Part shown: piece by piece, positions 1-7,081 of the stretch | Layout of the letters: the number at the start of each line of letters is the position of its first letter | Position numbering within the stretch: position 1 is the first letter of the stretch | Assembly (NCBI RefSeq): GCF_014207445.1 | Contig: NZ_JACHEM010000024.1 | Span: 1-50,650 of the forward strand | Direction: 5' to 3' | DNA: 50,650 bases | Origin: Streptomyces candidus | GTDB lineage: Bacteria; Actinomycetota; Actinomycetes; Streptomycetales; Streptomycetaceae | Notes under the pieces: model-generated | Told to the model about the DNA's origin: nothing | The model's input: the letters and a program-made list of their open reading frames with translations, nothing else | The model's database searches: none | Position numbers and translations under genes: made by a program

Positions 1-65
1 CGCGCCCCTGGCGCTGGCGGGGGTCCGCGGGGCAGAGCCCCCGGCTACCGGGCCAAAGGCCCGGT
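1..65. repeat. REP-like GC-rich repeat and hairpin
   Basis: Bases 1-44 match, with few mismatches, the reverse complement of 22181-22224 (shared core GGCGCTGGCGGGGGTCC). Next to it is a perfect 8-bp hairpin, ACCGGGCC (47-54) and GGCCCGGT (58-65), with loop AAA. Between here and 200 I see no gene. Confidence 0.5.
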
Positions 66-200
66 GCACCCACCACGAAGCCGCGCACCAGCCAGGCCCC
101 CGACATCGCGGCCGGCGCCCACACAGGGCACACACTGCCTGCGTGCGCAGCTCACCGCGCCTCGTCGGCTTGTCGGCACCGCTCCGCGTCCGGACAGGGC

Positions 201-233
201 GGAGGGGCGGAAGCTGGTTGCTTCCGCCCCTCC
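201..233 (-). terminator. Intrinsic terminator hairpin
   Basis: Perfect 13-bp stem, GGAGGGGCGGAAG (201-213) and CTTCCGCCCCTCC (221-233), with a 7-nt loop. It lies 8 bp beyond the stop codon at 241 and should end the leftmost minus-strand unit. Confidence 0.8.
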
Positions 234-240
234 ATGTGAC

Positions 241-1203
241 TCAGTACCAAATGGCCCGGCTCCAGCCGACGAACCAGTACTGGGTGCGGCCCTTCCGAAG
301 GTTGACGGCAAGTCCGCCGCGACGACGGCGAGCTCCCCGGTAGCGGCCGTGTACCTCGTCGGCGGGGACGGCAAGGGCGGCTGCGGCGGTGAGATGGACC
401 CGGAACAGGTGGTCGGCGGCGGTCGTGCGTGTGCTGTTCCACCGGTCACCGGGGGTGAGCGCCAGATGGGCGCGGTCCAGGATGGTGCGCGCGGCGGCCA
501 GAGTGACGGCGCGTACAGCGGCCAGAGTGGCGGCCCTGTTCAGGGTGGCGCGGGCGAGCTGGTTGGAAGCGAGGCACGCGGCAGAGGTGCAGCCCCGGCA
601 TTCGAGGTCGGCTCGTACGGCGGACTCGTCGGGTGCGGGGGGCAGCGCTGCCAGGATGCTGCGCGAGTGGTCGAGCAGGGCCGCGACGCCTTCGGGGCCG
701 CCCGCAGCGTGGTTGACCGGTTCGACGGAGCTTTCGTGCAGCGCGTCAAGGAGCGCGTTGCGCGCGGCCGCCGTCTTCTGGTCCAGGTTGGCGGCCGCGA
801 CGGCGCGGAGTTCAGCGCGCGGGCAGACTTCGGCGGAGGTGCAGGAGCACCGTGCAGGATCGGCGGGCTCTGGCTGGGGCTCCGGGGCCGGAAAGATGAT
901 TGCGGACTCCCTTGCCGGTCGGCCCGGGTAGTGGATCGTGGGAGTGCAAGTGACTTGGTGTCCGGCGTCGCGAATTACGTTTGCGCACTCCTCAAGCGCG
1001 CTTTTCCTGCGGCGGATGTGTCCGCACGTCAGGTGTTCATGGGCGTTCCGCGGCTCGCACCAGTAGGTGAGGACCAGGGCGGCGGTGTCGGCGGTCGGCC
1101 GGAGGGTGAAACCGTCGCGGCCGGTGGCGACGGGGTGGTGTCCGGCGGCGGCCAGCAGGGTGGTGATGCTCGCGACGGAGGGGGTTGCCACGGCTGTGTT
1201 CAT
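241..1203 (-). CDS. Unknown protein with two cysteine clusters
   Basis: A 320-aa protein I do not recognise. The ATG at 1203 is chosen because AGAGGA lies just upstream and the GTTTCGAG leader box sits 22 nt before it. It is rich in alanine and arginine. Two cysteine clusters (CSCTSAEVC in the middle and CRGCTSAAC further on) could bind a metal. It is the last gene of a leftward unit, separated from the gene before it by a 14-bp GC hairpin that belongs to the recurring leader module. No membrane segment or signal peptide is evident. The long shadow frame on the opposite strand was rejected because it runs through two gene boundaries. Confidence 0.75.
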   Translation of the reverse strand: MNTAVATPSVASITTLLAAAGHHPVATGRDGFTLRPTADTAALVLTYWCEPRNAHEHLTCGHIRRRKSALEECANVIRDAGHQVTCTPTIHYPGRPARESAIIFPAPEPQPEPADPARCSCTSAEVCPRAELRAVAAANLDQKTAAARNALLDALHESSVEPVNHAAGGPEGVAALLDHSRSILAALPPAPDESAVRADLECRGCTSAACLASNQLARATLNRAATLAAVRAVTLAAARTILDRAHLALTPGDRWNSTRTTAADHLFRVHLTAAAALAVPADEVHGRYRGARRRRGGLAVNLRKGRTQYWFVGWSRAIWY

Positions 1204-1225
1204 GGTCCTCTTTCGGGTCGGTGTC

Positions 1226-1272
1226 GGGTTTCGAGGGGCCGGGGGCGGCGCGGCCATGCGCCGCCCCCGGCC
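1226..1272 (-). promoter_or_regulatory. Leader module copy 1 (internal)
   Basis: On the minus strand a perfect 14-bp hairpin (arms 1259-1272 and 1237-1250, 8-nt loop containing ATGGCC) is followed by the CTCGAAACCC box (1226-1235) and, 22 nt later, the ATG at 1203. There is no promoter block here, so the element lies inside the transcript between two genes. Its loop is the least conserved of the ten copies. Confidence 0.6.
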
Positions 1273-1284
1273 GGAGCGGTGGTG

Positions 1285-2193
1285 CTATTCGACGGGGGTG
1301 AGTCCGGCGGGCTGCCAGAGCACGGGATAGCGGTCGCCGAAGTCGACGGCCACCCTGCGTGTGCGCTCGACGATGAACGTCTCCGTCTCGATCACGCGGC
1401 CGGTTTCGGGTTCCGTGTTCTCGTCGGGGATCTCGCCCTTGCGCCGTACGGTGTCGCCCACCGACCACCACATCTCACCTTCGTCGGCGACTGCGGTGGT
1501 GCCCGGCAGATCGGTCACGGAGATACCGAGGTCGGCCGCCGTGCAGCTGGCGCACCCGAGCCGGGTTCCGGCCTGGTAGAGCGCTCCGTCCTGCTCGCAC
1601 CCCATGCATTCACCAGCAGGGGCGACGTAGCGCGGCTCCCGCTCGCGCACCAGGGCGCCGAGCTTCACGTGTGCGGGGTCCATCAGCAGGACGTACGGGG
1701 GCCGGTCGCCGGGTTCGGTGCCGGACACGAGGACACATCCGTTGTGCAGGGTCGTGACCCGGGTCAGGGTTACGGGCTGGTCGGCGAAGGCGTCGGGGTA
1801 GCGCTCCCCCTCGTCTCCGTGGATGTGCGGGGCGCGGTGCACGGGGCGGACCTGGCGGTATCCCTCGCGCTCGATCTCGGTCCAGTCGACGAACCGCCAC
1901 CCGGCCGGGGCCTGCGTGCGGTAGTGGCGACGGTCCGTAAAGATGCGGTCGAAGATGCGGTCGAGCTGTGCGTGGATGTCGACCGATCTCACCAGCCGTT
2001 CGGCGGCCTCGTGCTTGGTGGCGTGGTGGCTCCCGGCCCCTCCGCTCCCGGTTCCCTCGGACCACCAGGGGAGGGTGCCTCGGCCCAGGTTCCTTACGTG
2101 TCCGGCCGGTTCCGCCGCGCCGTCGACGTAGACCGGCGTGCACCCCCTGTCGTCCGGCTTGCCGTAGCGGTATCGGGTCGTGGTGTCGGTCAT
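1285..2193 (-). CDS. Unknown protein with a C-terminal zinc ribbon
   Basis: A 302-aa protein of unknown function. The ATG at 2193 follows GAGGG. The N-terminal two thirds carry short charged and aromatic stretches and no membrane segment. Around residues 200-225 two C-x2-C pairs (CMGC and, after about 16 residues, CASC) form a likely zinc ribbon. The region after it resembles a small beta-barrel (VGDTVRRKGEI, then RRVAVDFGDRYPVLW). First gene after one of the conserved plasmid promoters. Cytosolic DNA- or RNA-binding is possible but is only an inference from the ribbon. Confidence 0.75.
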   Translation of the reverse strand: MTDTTTRYRYGKPDDRGCTPVYVDGAAEPAGHVRNLGRGTLPWWSEGTGSGGAGSHHATKHEAAERLVRSVDIHAQLDRIFDRIFTDRRHYRTQAPAGWRFVDWTEIEREGYRQVRPVHRAPHIHGDEGERYPDAFADQPVTLTRVTTLHNGCVLVSGTEPGDRPPYVLLMDPAHVKLGALVREREPRYVAPAGECMGCEQDGALYQAGTRLGCASCTAADLGISVTDLPGTTAVADEGEMWWSVGDTVRRKGEIPDENTEPETGRVIETETFIVERTRRVAVDFGDRYPVLWQPAGLTPVE

Positions 2194-2209
2194 GCTGCCC
2201 TCGTTCTTC

Positions 2210-2335
2210 GGTTTCGAGTGATGATGCCGGTGAGGTGCCAACCCTCTCCAACGAGTTCAATACTACCAGTTTTGCACCTGACCGGGAAGTGTGAAAGTGC
2301 CTCTGAGCAGGCTTTCCCTGGACTTACACGGCCTC
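2210..2335 (-). promoter_or_regulatory. Conserved promoter plus leader module copy 2
   Basis: Minus-strand order: an upstream block shared with the promoters near 3.3 and 4.5 kb (CCTG-TCAGA-GC), GGTGCAAA (2271-2278), a -10-like TAGTAT (2260-2265), GTTGG, a small hairpin GAGGGTTGGCACCTC (2232-2246), and the CTCGAAACC box (2210-2218), 16 nt before the ATG. No good TTGAC -35 is visible, so an activator or special sigma factor may be needed. Confidence 0.7.
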
Positions 2336-2389
2336 CAGGGCCGAGCCACTTTGGGCCCGGCCCAGCGTGCGGCGCTGCACCCATACCGA

Positions 2390-2428
2390 ACGCCGCGCCC
2401 CGCCGGATGGGAAGCGGAGGCGCGGCGT
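2390..2428 (-). terminator. Terminator-like hairpin
   Basis: Inverted repeat ACGCCGCGCC (2390-2399) and GGCGCGGCGT (2419-2428), 10 bp, loop 19 nt, starting 10 bp beyond the stop codon of the gene that ends at 2438. Confidence 0.6.
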
Positions 2429-2437
2429 GCGGGCGGA

Positions 2438-3196
2438 TCAGGCGCGGCGGCTCTCCTGCTCGCGCTCGTACCTGGCATGCCGGGCGAGCGTTTCGGGGTC
2501 GTCGAACTCGACGAAGACGAAGAACGCTTGCGCGAAACAGTCCGTCATGAGGTTGGAGCCGTGATCGGCGTTGTATGCCTCCCCGATCGACTTCAGTTCT
2601 GCCTCAAGATCCTTCAGGGCCTGCGTGCGGTGCCACCGGGTGAATGTCCCGCCTCGGTAGTCGTCCACCTCTTCGGCGATCCATCCCCACTCCTGCGGGA
2701 TGTTGTCGACACCGATGCGGATGGAGCCGTAGCCCGCGCCGATGCGGACTCGGAACTTGATCTGTGCGGGCGCCTCCCCGATGGGGTCGAACCGGTAGGT
2801 CTCCACCGCCTGAGACACCAGCCCCGATTCTTCCTGCACGAGGGGGGTTGTGCCGACCTTGCGCGCCATCTTGATGTCCGCGCGGATACCTGCGGCCCGT
2901 TCCTTCATCGACTGCCCAGAGCGGTACTTGGCACCCGTGCGGAAGGTGTTGCCGTAGTCGTCGTAGCCGCGCTCGTAGATTGCGGCCCACATCCGCGCGC
3001 GCTCCTCGCGCTCGTCCCCGGCCGCGCCCTTCAGCTTCTCCAGCAGGCGGCCGAGCATGTGACGGGCGGCGTCCTTCTCGCCTTCGTGGCGGCACACGCC
3101 CGACTCCTGGCAGGTCGGCGCGGTGCACTCCTTGTCGATCACTGCCCGCAGGGCGTCAATGCGGGTACGGGTCTTCGATGCCTTGGACTTGGCCAT
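2438..3196 (-). CDS. Plasmid protein with Cys-rich N terminus, LPD29-like
   Basis: A 252-aa protein; ATG at 3196 with GGAGTG 8 nt upstream. The N-terminal part has CTAPTCQESGVC, a possible metal site. The centre carries GAKYRSGQSMKERAAGIRAD followed by IKMARK. This resembles, by memory, the short domain found at the ends of large polyvalent plasmid and phage proteins (LPD29-type, motif ...IRxDIKxA). The C-terminal half is a beta-rich region and then a helix (DPETLARHARYEREQE). It is a single-gene unit with its own conserved promoter and terminator. A fragment of a second copy lies at 25846-25918. Function is not known; family assignment moderate to low. Confidence 0.7.
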   Translation of the reverse strand: MAKSKASKTRTRIDALRAVIDKECTAPTCQESGVCRHEGEKDAARHMLGRLLEKLKGAAGDEREERARMWAAIYERGYDDYGNTFRTGAKYRSGQSMKERAAGIRADIKMARKVGTTPLVQEESGLVSQAVETYRFDPIGEAPAQIKFRVRIGAGYGSIRIGVDNIPQEWGWIAEEVDDYRGGTFTRWHRTQALKDLEAELKSIGEAYNADHGSNLMTDCFAQAFFVFVEFDDPETLARHARYEREQESRRA

Positions 3197-3222
3197 AGGG
3201 GCGCACTCCTTCTCTCGGTCTC

Positions 3223-3335
3223 GGGTTTCGAGGGGGTTCGCTGTCCGGGGTGCCACCCCCTTCCAACAAGCTCAATACTACCAGAATTGGACCGGATCGC
3301 CTAGTGGAAAGGGGCCTCTGATCAGGCTTTTCAGG
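3223..3335 (-). promoter_or_regulatory. Conserved promoter plus leader module copy 3
   Basis: Minus strand: GGTCCAAT, -10-like TAGTAT (3275-3280), GTTGG, hairpin GGGGGTGGCACCCC (3247-3260), CTCGAAACCC box (3223-3232), then 26 nt to the ATG at 3196. It aligns without gaps to copies 2, 5, 7 and 9 from GGTYCAA to GGCACC. Upstream it shares the CCTGATCAGAGGC block with the promoters near 2.3 and 4.5 kb. Confidence 0.7.
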
Positions 3336-3457
3336 GGATCAGCGGGGCGGCTCGCACATCCCCTCCGGGCCGGGCCGCCGCCCTCCTTGCCAGCCGCTTT
3401 TCCGTCCCTCACCACGACTCCGCCGCACCCTCTGAACGTTGCGCGGCCGCGAACTGG

Positions 3458-3895
3458 TCAGGCGGCCGCTGCGTACGCAGTGGGATAGAGGTACCGGCCG
3501 GGCTGGCCGGGGATCGCGACGGGCGGCCACCCGGGGGTGGCTCGTAGCTGGTGGGGTGGCCGGTGAGTCCGTACGGCCTCCAGCTCGGCAAGGGTGCGCA
3601 TCCGTGCAAGGCGGCCGGCCAGGCGACGGGCTTCGTCGTTCGCTCCGGCGATCACCTCGGCATACCAGGCTGCGGGGTCGTCGTCGGCGAGCTGCTCCAG
3701 GCGCTCCTCCTCTGCGGCCTGACGGCGGCCGTGTTCGGCGGCCTCGACAACTGCGGCGAACCGGCGGGGGTCGTCGGGTGGAAGCTGGCTCCAGGCCAGC
3801 GATCCGTACGTCGGGACGGTCCAGTCCTGCGCACCGTCGGCGAGCATGGTGACCTGGTGCTCAGCCCACAGTTCTGTGGCATCGGCGGTGTTCAC
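3458..3895 (-). CDS. DUF2742-like plasmid/prophage protein
   Basis: A 145-aa protein starting at GTG 3895, chosen because GGAGGAG lies 7-8 nt upstream and the leader box lies 19 nt upstream. The N-terminal half (VPTYGSLAWSQLPPDDPRRF, then AAVVEAAEHGRRQ) resembles DUF2742, a small family of actinobacterial phages and plasmids in which a W-x-L-x2-DDP motif precedes an alanine-rich helix. The C-terminus (PGWPPVAIPGQPGRYLYPTA) is extra. Function of the family is unknown. Second gene of a two-gene unit, separated from the first by leader copy 4. Confidence 0.75.
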   Translation of the reverse strand: MNTADATELWAEHQVTMLADGAQDWTVPTYGSLAWSQLPPDDPRRFAAVVEAAEHGRRQAAEEERLEQLADDDPAAWYAEVIAGANDEARRLAGRLARMRTLAELEAVRTHRPPHQLRATPGWPPVAIPGQPGRYLYPTAYAAAA

Positions 3896-3914
3896 GGGTT
3901 TCTCCTCCGGCGTC

Positions 3915-3960
3915 GGGTTTCGAGGGGGAGCCGGGGCGGCGGTGCCATCCGCCGCCCCGG
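3915..3960 (-). promoter_or_regulatory. Leader module copy 4 (internal)
   Basis: Perfect 12-bp hairpin with arms CCGGGGCGGCGG (3931-3942) and CCGCCGCCCCGG (3949-3960) around a 6-nt loop (ATGGCA on the minus strand). The CTCGAAACCC box is at 3915-3924 and the GTG start 19 nt after it. No promoter block, so it acts within the transcript. Confidence 0.65.
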
Positions 3961-3972
3961 CGGGGTGAGTGG

Positions 3973-4398
3973 TTACGCGATCTCGTGCTTGTAGACCTCC
4001 TCCGCACCGTCGAACAGCTCGTCCTCGCACAGTCCGTACGCGTCCGCGAGACACCGCAGGTTGCCGACGTAGCAGGCGAGGGCCGCGGCGCGGTCGGTGG
4101 TTTTCTCAGGGAAGGGGCGGCCCGACAGGCGGACGATGTGCAGCTGCTCCAGGTCCTGGGGGCTGAGTGCGTAGGTGCGCCCGAGGTGGAACGCGTCGGC
4201 GAGCGCATCGCGGACAGCGATGGCCACCAGTTCCCGCGCGCTCGTGACGCCTTCGCGGGCGCGGGCCGCGCGGGAGAGGGCATCCAGGGGACGCAGAGCC
4301 GCGCGGGCGGCCTTCGCGGACGGGACGGGCCCGCGGGTGGCTTCGGGGTGGTCGAGCATCGCGGCAATGGCGGTTCGGGCACGGCGAGCAGGGGTCAA
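3973..4398 (-). CDS. Unknown small helical protein, TTG start
   Basis: A 141-aa protein without a recognised family. The start is set at TTG 4398 because GGAGG sits 5 nt before it and the leader box 14 nt before it; the first in-frame ATG is much further in and has no ribosome site. The sequence is predicted mainly helical (AARAREGVTSARELVAIAVR, then LSPQDLEQLHIVRLSG). It is first in a two-gene unit with the DUF2742-like gene. Confidence 0.7.
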   Translation of the reverse strand: MTPARRARTAIAAMLDHPEATRGPVPSAKAARAALRPLDALSRAARAREGVTSARELVAIAVRDALADAFHLGRTYALSPQDLEQLHIVRLSGRPFPEKTTDRAAALACYVGNLRCLADAYGLCEDELFDGAEEVYKHEIA

Positions 4399-4412
4399 GG
4401 GGTCCTCCAAGG

Positions 4413-4530
4413 GGGTTTCGAGTAGTGGCGCCGTTCGGGGTGCCAACCCCGACCAACATGTAAAACACTACCACCTTTGAACCTGATCCGGAAGCCTGAA
4501 AAGGGCATCTGACCTGGCATTTCCTTGAGG
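4413..4530 (-). promoter_or_regulatory. Conserved promoter plus leader module copy 5
   Basis: Minus strand: CAGGTCAGATGC block, GGTTCAAA, -10-like TAGTGT (4465-4470), GTTGG, hairpin CGGGGTTGGCACCCCG (4436-4451), CTCGAAACCC box (4413-4422), then GGAGG and the TTG start at 4398. Aligns without gaps to the other promoter copies. Confidence 0.7.
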
Positions 4531-4708
4531 CCGGCAACACGACGAACTAGCCGCCGGCCCGTGAGCGAGTCGGGGCCAGGGGGCAAGCGAAAGACCCCGG
4601 CTGCGCCGGGGCCCGGTGTCCAGAAAGGTTCAGCTCCAACCGGCAGGCTCCCGCTGCCTGGCGGCCGGGGGGAGCAGAAGGTCGCGGCATGGCCGTGAGC
4701 CACCATGT

Positions 4709-4801
4709 GGGAACACCCCCGCAGCGGCGGGGGAAGGAGCATTCGACCGGCCGGAACAGCGAGTTCATCAATCGGTCCATCCCCGCGTGAGCGGGGGGCA
4801 A
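4709..4801 (-). CRISPR. Possible two-repeat CRISPR remnant
   Basis: Two 29-nt units (4709-4737 and 4773-4801) have hairpin cores CCCCCGC-AGCG-GCGGGGG and CCCCGC-GTGA-GCGGGG, centres 64 bp apart, close to the 61-bp period of actinobacterial type I-E arrays. Read leftward the second contains GCGGGGATGGACC, like many Streptomyces I-E repeats. The frame across them encodes PRSRGDGP, a typical spurious CRISPR-derived peptide. Against: the units match at only about 17 of 29 positions and no cas gene is present. Two unrelated hairpins remain possible. Confidence 0.3.
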
Positions 4802-4879
4802 CGGGGCCACCATATCGACCCGTTCCACCGTGCACAGCTGGTCCTGGAAGGCAGCCGAACGCCCGTGGCCACGCACAGC

Positions 4880-4915
4880 GCTGCGGCCCGCACCGTCGTG
4901 TGTGCGGGCCGCAGC
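4880..4915 (-). terminator. Strong terminator hairpin
   Basis: Perfect 14-bp stem, GCTGCGGCCCGCAC (4880-4893) and GTGCGGGCCGCAGC (4902-4915), 8-nt loop, 33 bp beyond the stop of the gene ending at 4949. Confidence 0.8.
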
Positions 4916-4948
4916 GAGCGGGTCAACCAGGGAGGTGCTCCAGCAGGA

Positions 4949-5386
4949 TCACGTCACCCTTCCGCCTCCGGCCGGCACGGGCCTGGTGCTGCGCTCGTCG
5001 AGCCAGCGGGCGTCCAGGACGCGCTTCGCCGTTGCCGTGCCGAAGCTGTGGAGGTAGGCATTCAGGTGGACGGGGCGGCCCTTGGCGTAGCTGAGCGCGA
5101 GGTGCAGCAGCTTGTCGGTGGACCCGCTCAGGGGCATCGACGTGTCGTCGCGCAGGGCGTCCCAGTCGACTTCCGCGATTAGGACGCGGCCGGCGTCCGG
5201 GTCGTCCTCCCACATCAGGGCGGTGTGGCGGGCGAAGTCGGCCCGGCCGGGCAGGCCGGTGAAGGTGAGCAGGTGGGTGGCGGCGCGCTTCAGCTCGCTC
5301 CGGCTGAGCTGGGCGGTGGCTTCGAGGGCAGCGGTCATCTCTTCCTCGGTGAGCGATGCCGGGCTCGGGGTGACGTCGTGTTGCAT
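4949..5386 (-). CDS. Unknown 145-aa protein, last of a three-gene unit
   Basis: Starts at ATG 5386 with AGAAGAGGA 8 nt upstream. No family recognised. An N-terminal acidic helical part (SLTEEEMTAALEATAQLSRS) precedes a hydrophobic middle with LLTFTGLPGRADFARH. The later part reads like a small alpha/beta fold. No membrane segment or cysteine cluster. The gap to the gene before it is only 14 bp, so it is cotranscribed with the genes at 5401-6117 and 6114-6704. Confidence 0.7.
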   Translation of the reverse strand: MQHDVTPSPASLTEEEMTAALEATAQLSRSELKRAATHLLTFTGLPGRADFARHTALMWEDDPDAGRVLIAEVDWDALRDDTSMPLSGSTDKLLHLALSYAKGRPVHLNAYLHSFGTATAKRVLDARWLDERSTRPVPAGGGRVT

Positions 5387-5400
5387 GGGTGGTCCTCTTC

Positions 5401-6117
5401 TCAGTCGTTGGCGAAGCGGTGCAGGGCGTACTCGTGGCGGTCGCCCCCGGCGACCGCGGACGAGACCCGGGTCATGTAGCGCTGGTAGGCGTCCTCCTGG
5501 GGCGGGCTGAGGACGATCGGGTCGGTGGCGCGCTCGTCCGGGCCTACGGCGGCGAGAGCGTTCAGCAGCAGCTCGACGTCGGGCTGCCGTTCCAGCTGGA
5601 GCACGGCCAGGGCGCGGGCGAAGTCGCCGACGAGCCGCTTGGCGTCGGGTTCACGGCCGGGCTCGGCCCAGTCACCGGCGAGCGACTCCAGGAATTCGCC
5701 GAGCTGGCTACCGCCCTTGCCCTCCAGGGCCCGGCGCAGGTGCCCCAGGAGCGCGACCAGCGCGGCGACGTCGTTCTGGTCGATGTTGACCGGATACAGC
5801 GGGGTGTGCTCGTACCGGCCGTCGGGGGCGTAGAGGGTGTACTGCCCGGCGGGCCGGGTCTCGGCAGGGACGTAGCGGCCGCTGTTGCGGGCGCCCTCGC
5901 GCAGCGGCTCGGGCAGGGCCTGGATGATCCGGCCCCATGCGTCGTGGGCGGCGACGGTGTCCAGGTCTGCGGGCACCTCCCACACGTCCTCGTCCCCGGC
6001 GCGGGCGTCGCGCGTGTTGAGGGACAGCTGCAACAGCAGCGGTTCCTCCATGCCCATGAGCAGGCCCAGCCAGTCCTCGTCATCGGGCAGCAGGAGGCGG
6101 TGCGAGGAGTCGGTCAT
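5401..6117 (-). CDS. Unknown acidic 238-aa protein
   Basis: ATG at 6117 overlaps the TGA of the preceding gene (ATGA), so the two are translationally coupled. The protein is acidic and leucine-rich without transmembrane helices. It opens with RLLLPDDEDWLGLLMGMEEP and ends with helices (QEDAYQRYMTRVSSAVAGGD). I recognise no catalytic motif. Its fixed pairing with the upstream gene suggests a joint role, which is an inference from gene order only. Confidence 0.75.
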   Translation of the reverse strand: MTDSSHRLLLPDDEDWLGLLMGMEEPLLLQLSLNTRDARAGDEDVWEVPADLDTVAAHDAWGRIIQALPEPLREGARNSGRYVPAETRPAGQYTLYAPDGRYEHTPLYPVNIDQNDVAALVALLGHLRRALEGKGGSQLGEFLESLAGDWAEPGREPDAKRLVGDFARALAVLQLERQPDVELLLNALAAVGPDERATDPIVLSPPQEDAYQRYMTRVSSAVAGGDRHEYALHRFAND

Positions 6118-6704
6118 GCGCTGGCTCCCTTCGGGAGCGGTGCGGCGAACGGGTCGGTGGCCTCGCCCCGCAGGATCTTGTGGACGAGGCCGGCGACCTC
6201 GCGCGCCCCCTCCTCGGTGGTCGGGGCGGCGATCGGGAGCGGCCGGCTGGCGGTCTCGTCGACGGCGATGTCCCAGCCCGCGCGGGTGAGGCCGAGGGAA
6301 AGCCCGCTCTGTCCCCTGCTCCCCCACGCCGGGCCGCCGGGCAGCGGAGCGACGGCGATGCGCTGGCCCGGCTGTACGGTCACCTGCATGGCGCTGAGCG
6401 CACTGGTCAGGGCGTCCCTGGCGGCGTGCAGTGCGATGCTGGTGAGCGTGACGCCAGAGCAGTACCGGGCGACCAGTACGTCCAGGACGCCCAGCGGCAG
6501 GCTCGTAGCGGCGGCCCAGTCCTCGCGCTCGATGTGGTGTTCCTGGCCTGCGGCGTAGAGCTTGCCGAGCAGTTCGGCGGCTTCCTCCAGGACGCTGGGG
6601 ACGTACAGGACGCTGGGGCCGTAGCCGGCGCGGGCGCCCGGTTCTTGCTGGGTCCATCGGCGGATGTCGATCTTCGCGGCATCCAGAGCAGTGGTATCGC
6701 TCAT
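6114..6704 (-). CDS. Unknown 196-aa helical protein
   Basis: ATG at 6704, AGGAGAG about 12 nt upstream. The first half is helical (VLEEAAELLGKLYAAGQEHH), the second half more mixed. It has no known motif, signal peptide or membrane helix. It begins the three-gene unit H-G-F (6704 to 4949) and is preceded by a terminator-like hairpin at 6735-6769 rather than by a leader module, so its promoter is not obvious. Confidence 0.7.
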   Translation of the reverse strand: MSDTTALDAAKIDIRRWTQQEPGARAGYGPSVLYVPSVLEEAAELLGKLYAAGQEHHIEREDWAAATSLPLGVLDVLVARYCSGVTLTSIALHAARDALTSALSAMQVTVQPGQRIAVAPLPGGPAWGSRGQSGLSLGLTRAGWDIAVDETASRPLPIAAPTTEEGAREVAGLVHKILRGEATDPFAAPLPKGASA

Positions 6705-6734
6705 CGGCAGCTTTCTCTCCTAGGTTGTACGGAG

Positions 6735-6769
6735 GGGGTCCGGGGCCGATATCCGCGGCCCCGGACCCC
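6735..6769 (-). terminator. Terminator hairpin
   Basis: Perfect 13-bp stem GGGGTCCGGGGCC (6735-6747) and GGCCCCGGACCCC (6757-6769), loop 9 nt, 82 bp beyond the stop of the small gene at 6851. Confidence 0.75.
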
Positions 6770-6850
6770 TACTGTGTCGCGCTGCTCGGACGCTCCGGGC
6801 GGGAACAGACGATGACAGCCCGCAGGGTGACGGGGTGTGCGGGACCTGGA

Positions 6851-7015
6851 TCAGGTCACGATCATGTCGCCGTGCCCGTTGAGCATGTGGTCCACGCACG
6901 CCGGGCAGTCCTCGCGCGGCCCCAGGCTCCTGTGCTGCTCGTCGCTGTCATAGGCGTGCAGCCAGCACTGTCGGCATTCGTTTTTCGGCGGATTCAGGGC
7001 TATGTGACTCGGCAT
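6851..7015 (-). CDS. Small zinc-ribbon protein (54 aa)
   Basis: A short gene starting at ATG 7015 after AAGGAGAGACCTG, one of the better ribosome sites in this block. The product begins MPSHIALNPPKNECRQCWLH and continues to a second pair CPAC, giving C-x2-C...C-x2-C spaced by about 20 residues, a classic small zinc ribbon. It lies 66 bp downstream of the GGDEF gene and before a terminator, so it is likely the last gene of that unit. Partner and target are unknown. Confidence 0.7.
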   Translation of the reverse strand: MPSHIALNPPKNECRQCWLHAYDSDEQHRSLGPREDCPACVDHMLNGHGDMIVT

Positions 7016-7081
7016 CAGGTCTCTCCTTGTTCGGCGGTGGGGCGTGCAGGTGACTTGTGCGTCAAGTCGCAGGTACGGAGT

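Larger units (their letters stand above)
4531..4948. other. Non-coding stretch with hairpins
   Basis: About 420 bp without a supportable gene. It holds a 7-bp hairpin CCCCGGC/GCCGGGG (4595-4611), two CRISPR-repeat-like hairpins (4709-4801) and a strong terminator (4880-4915). Open frames across it look spurious. Confidence 0.6.

Noticed and set aside
64..2550. A very long plus-strand open frame (828 codons) antisense to the leftmost genes
   Set aside because: It crosses terminators, promoters and two gene boundaries, lacks a start with ribosome site, and mirrors the codon bias of minus-strand genes. It is a high-GC shadow.
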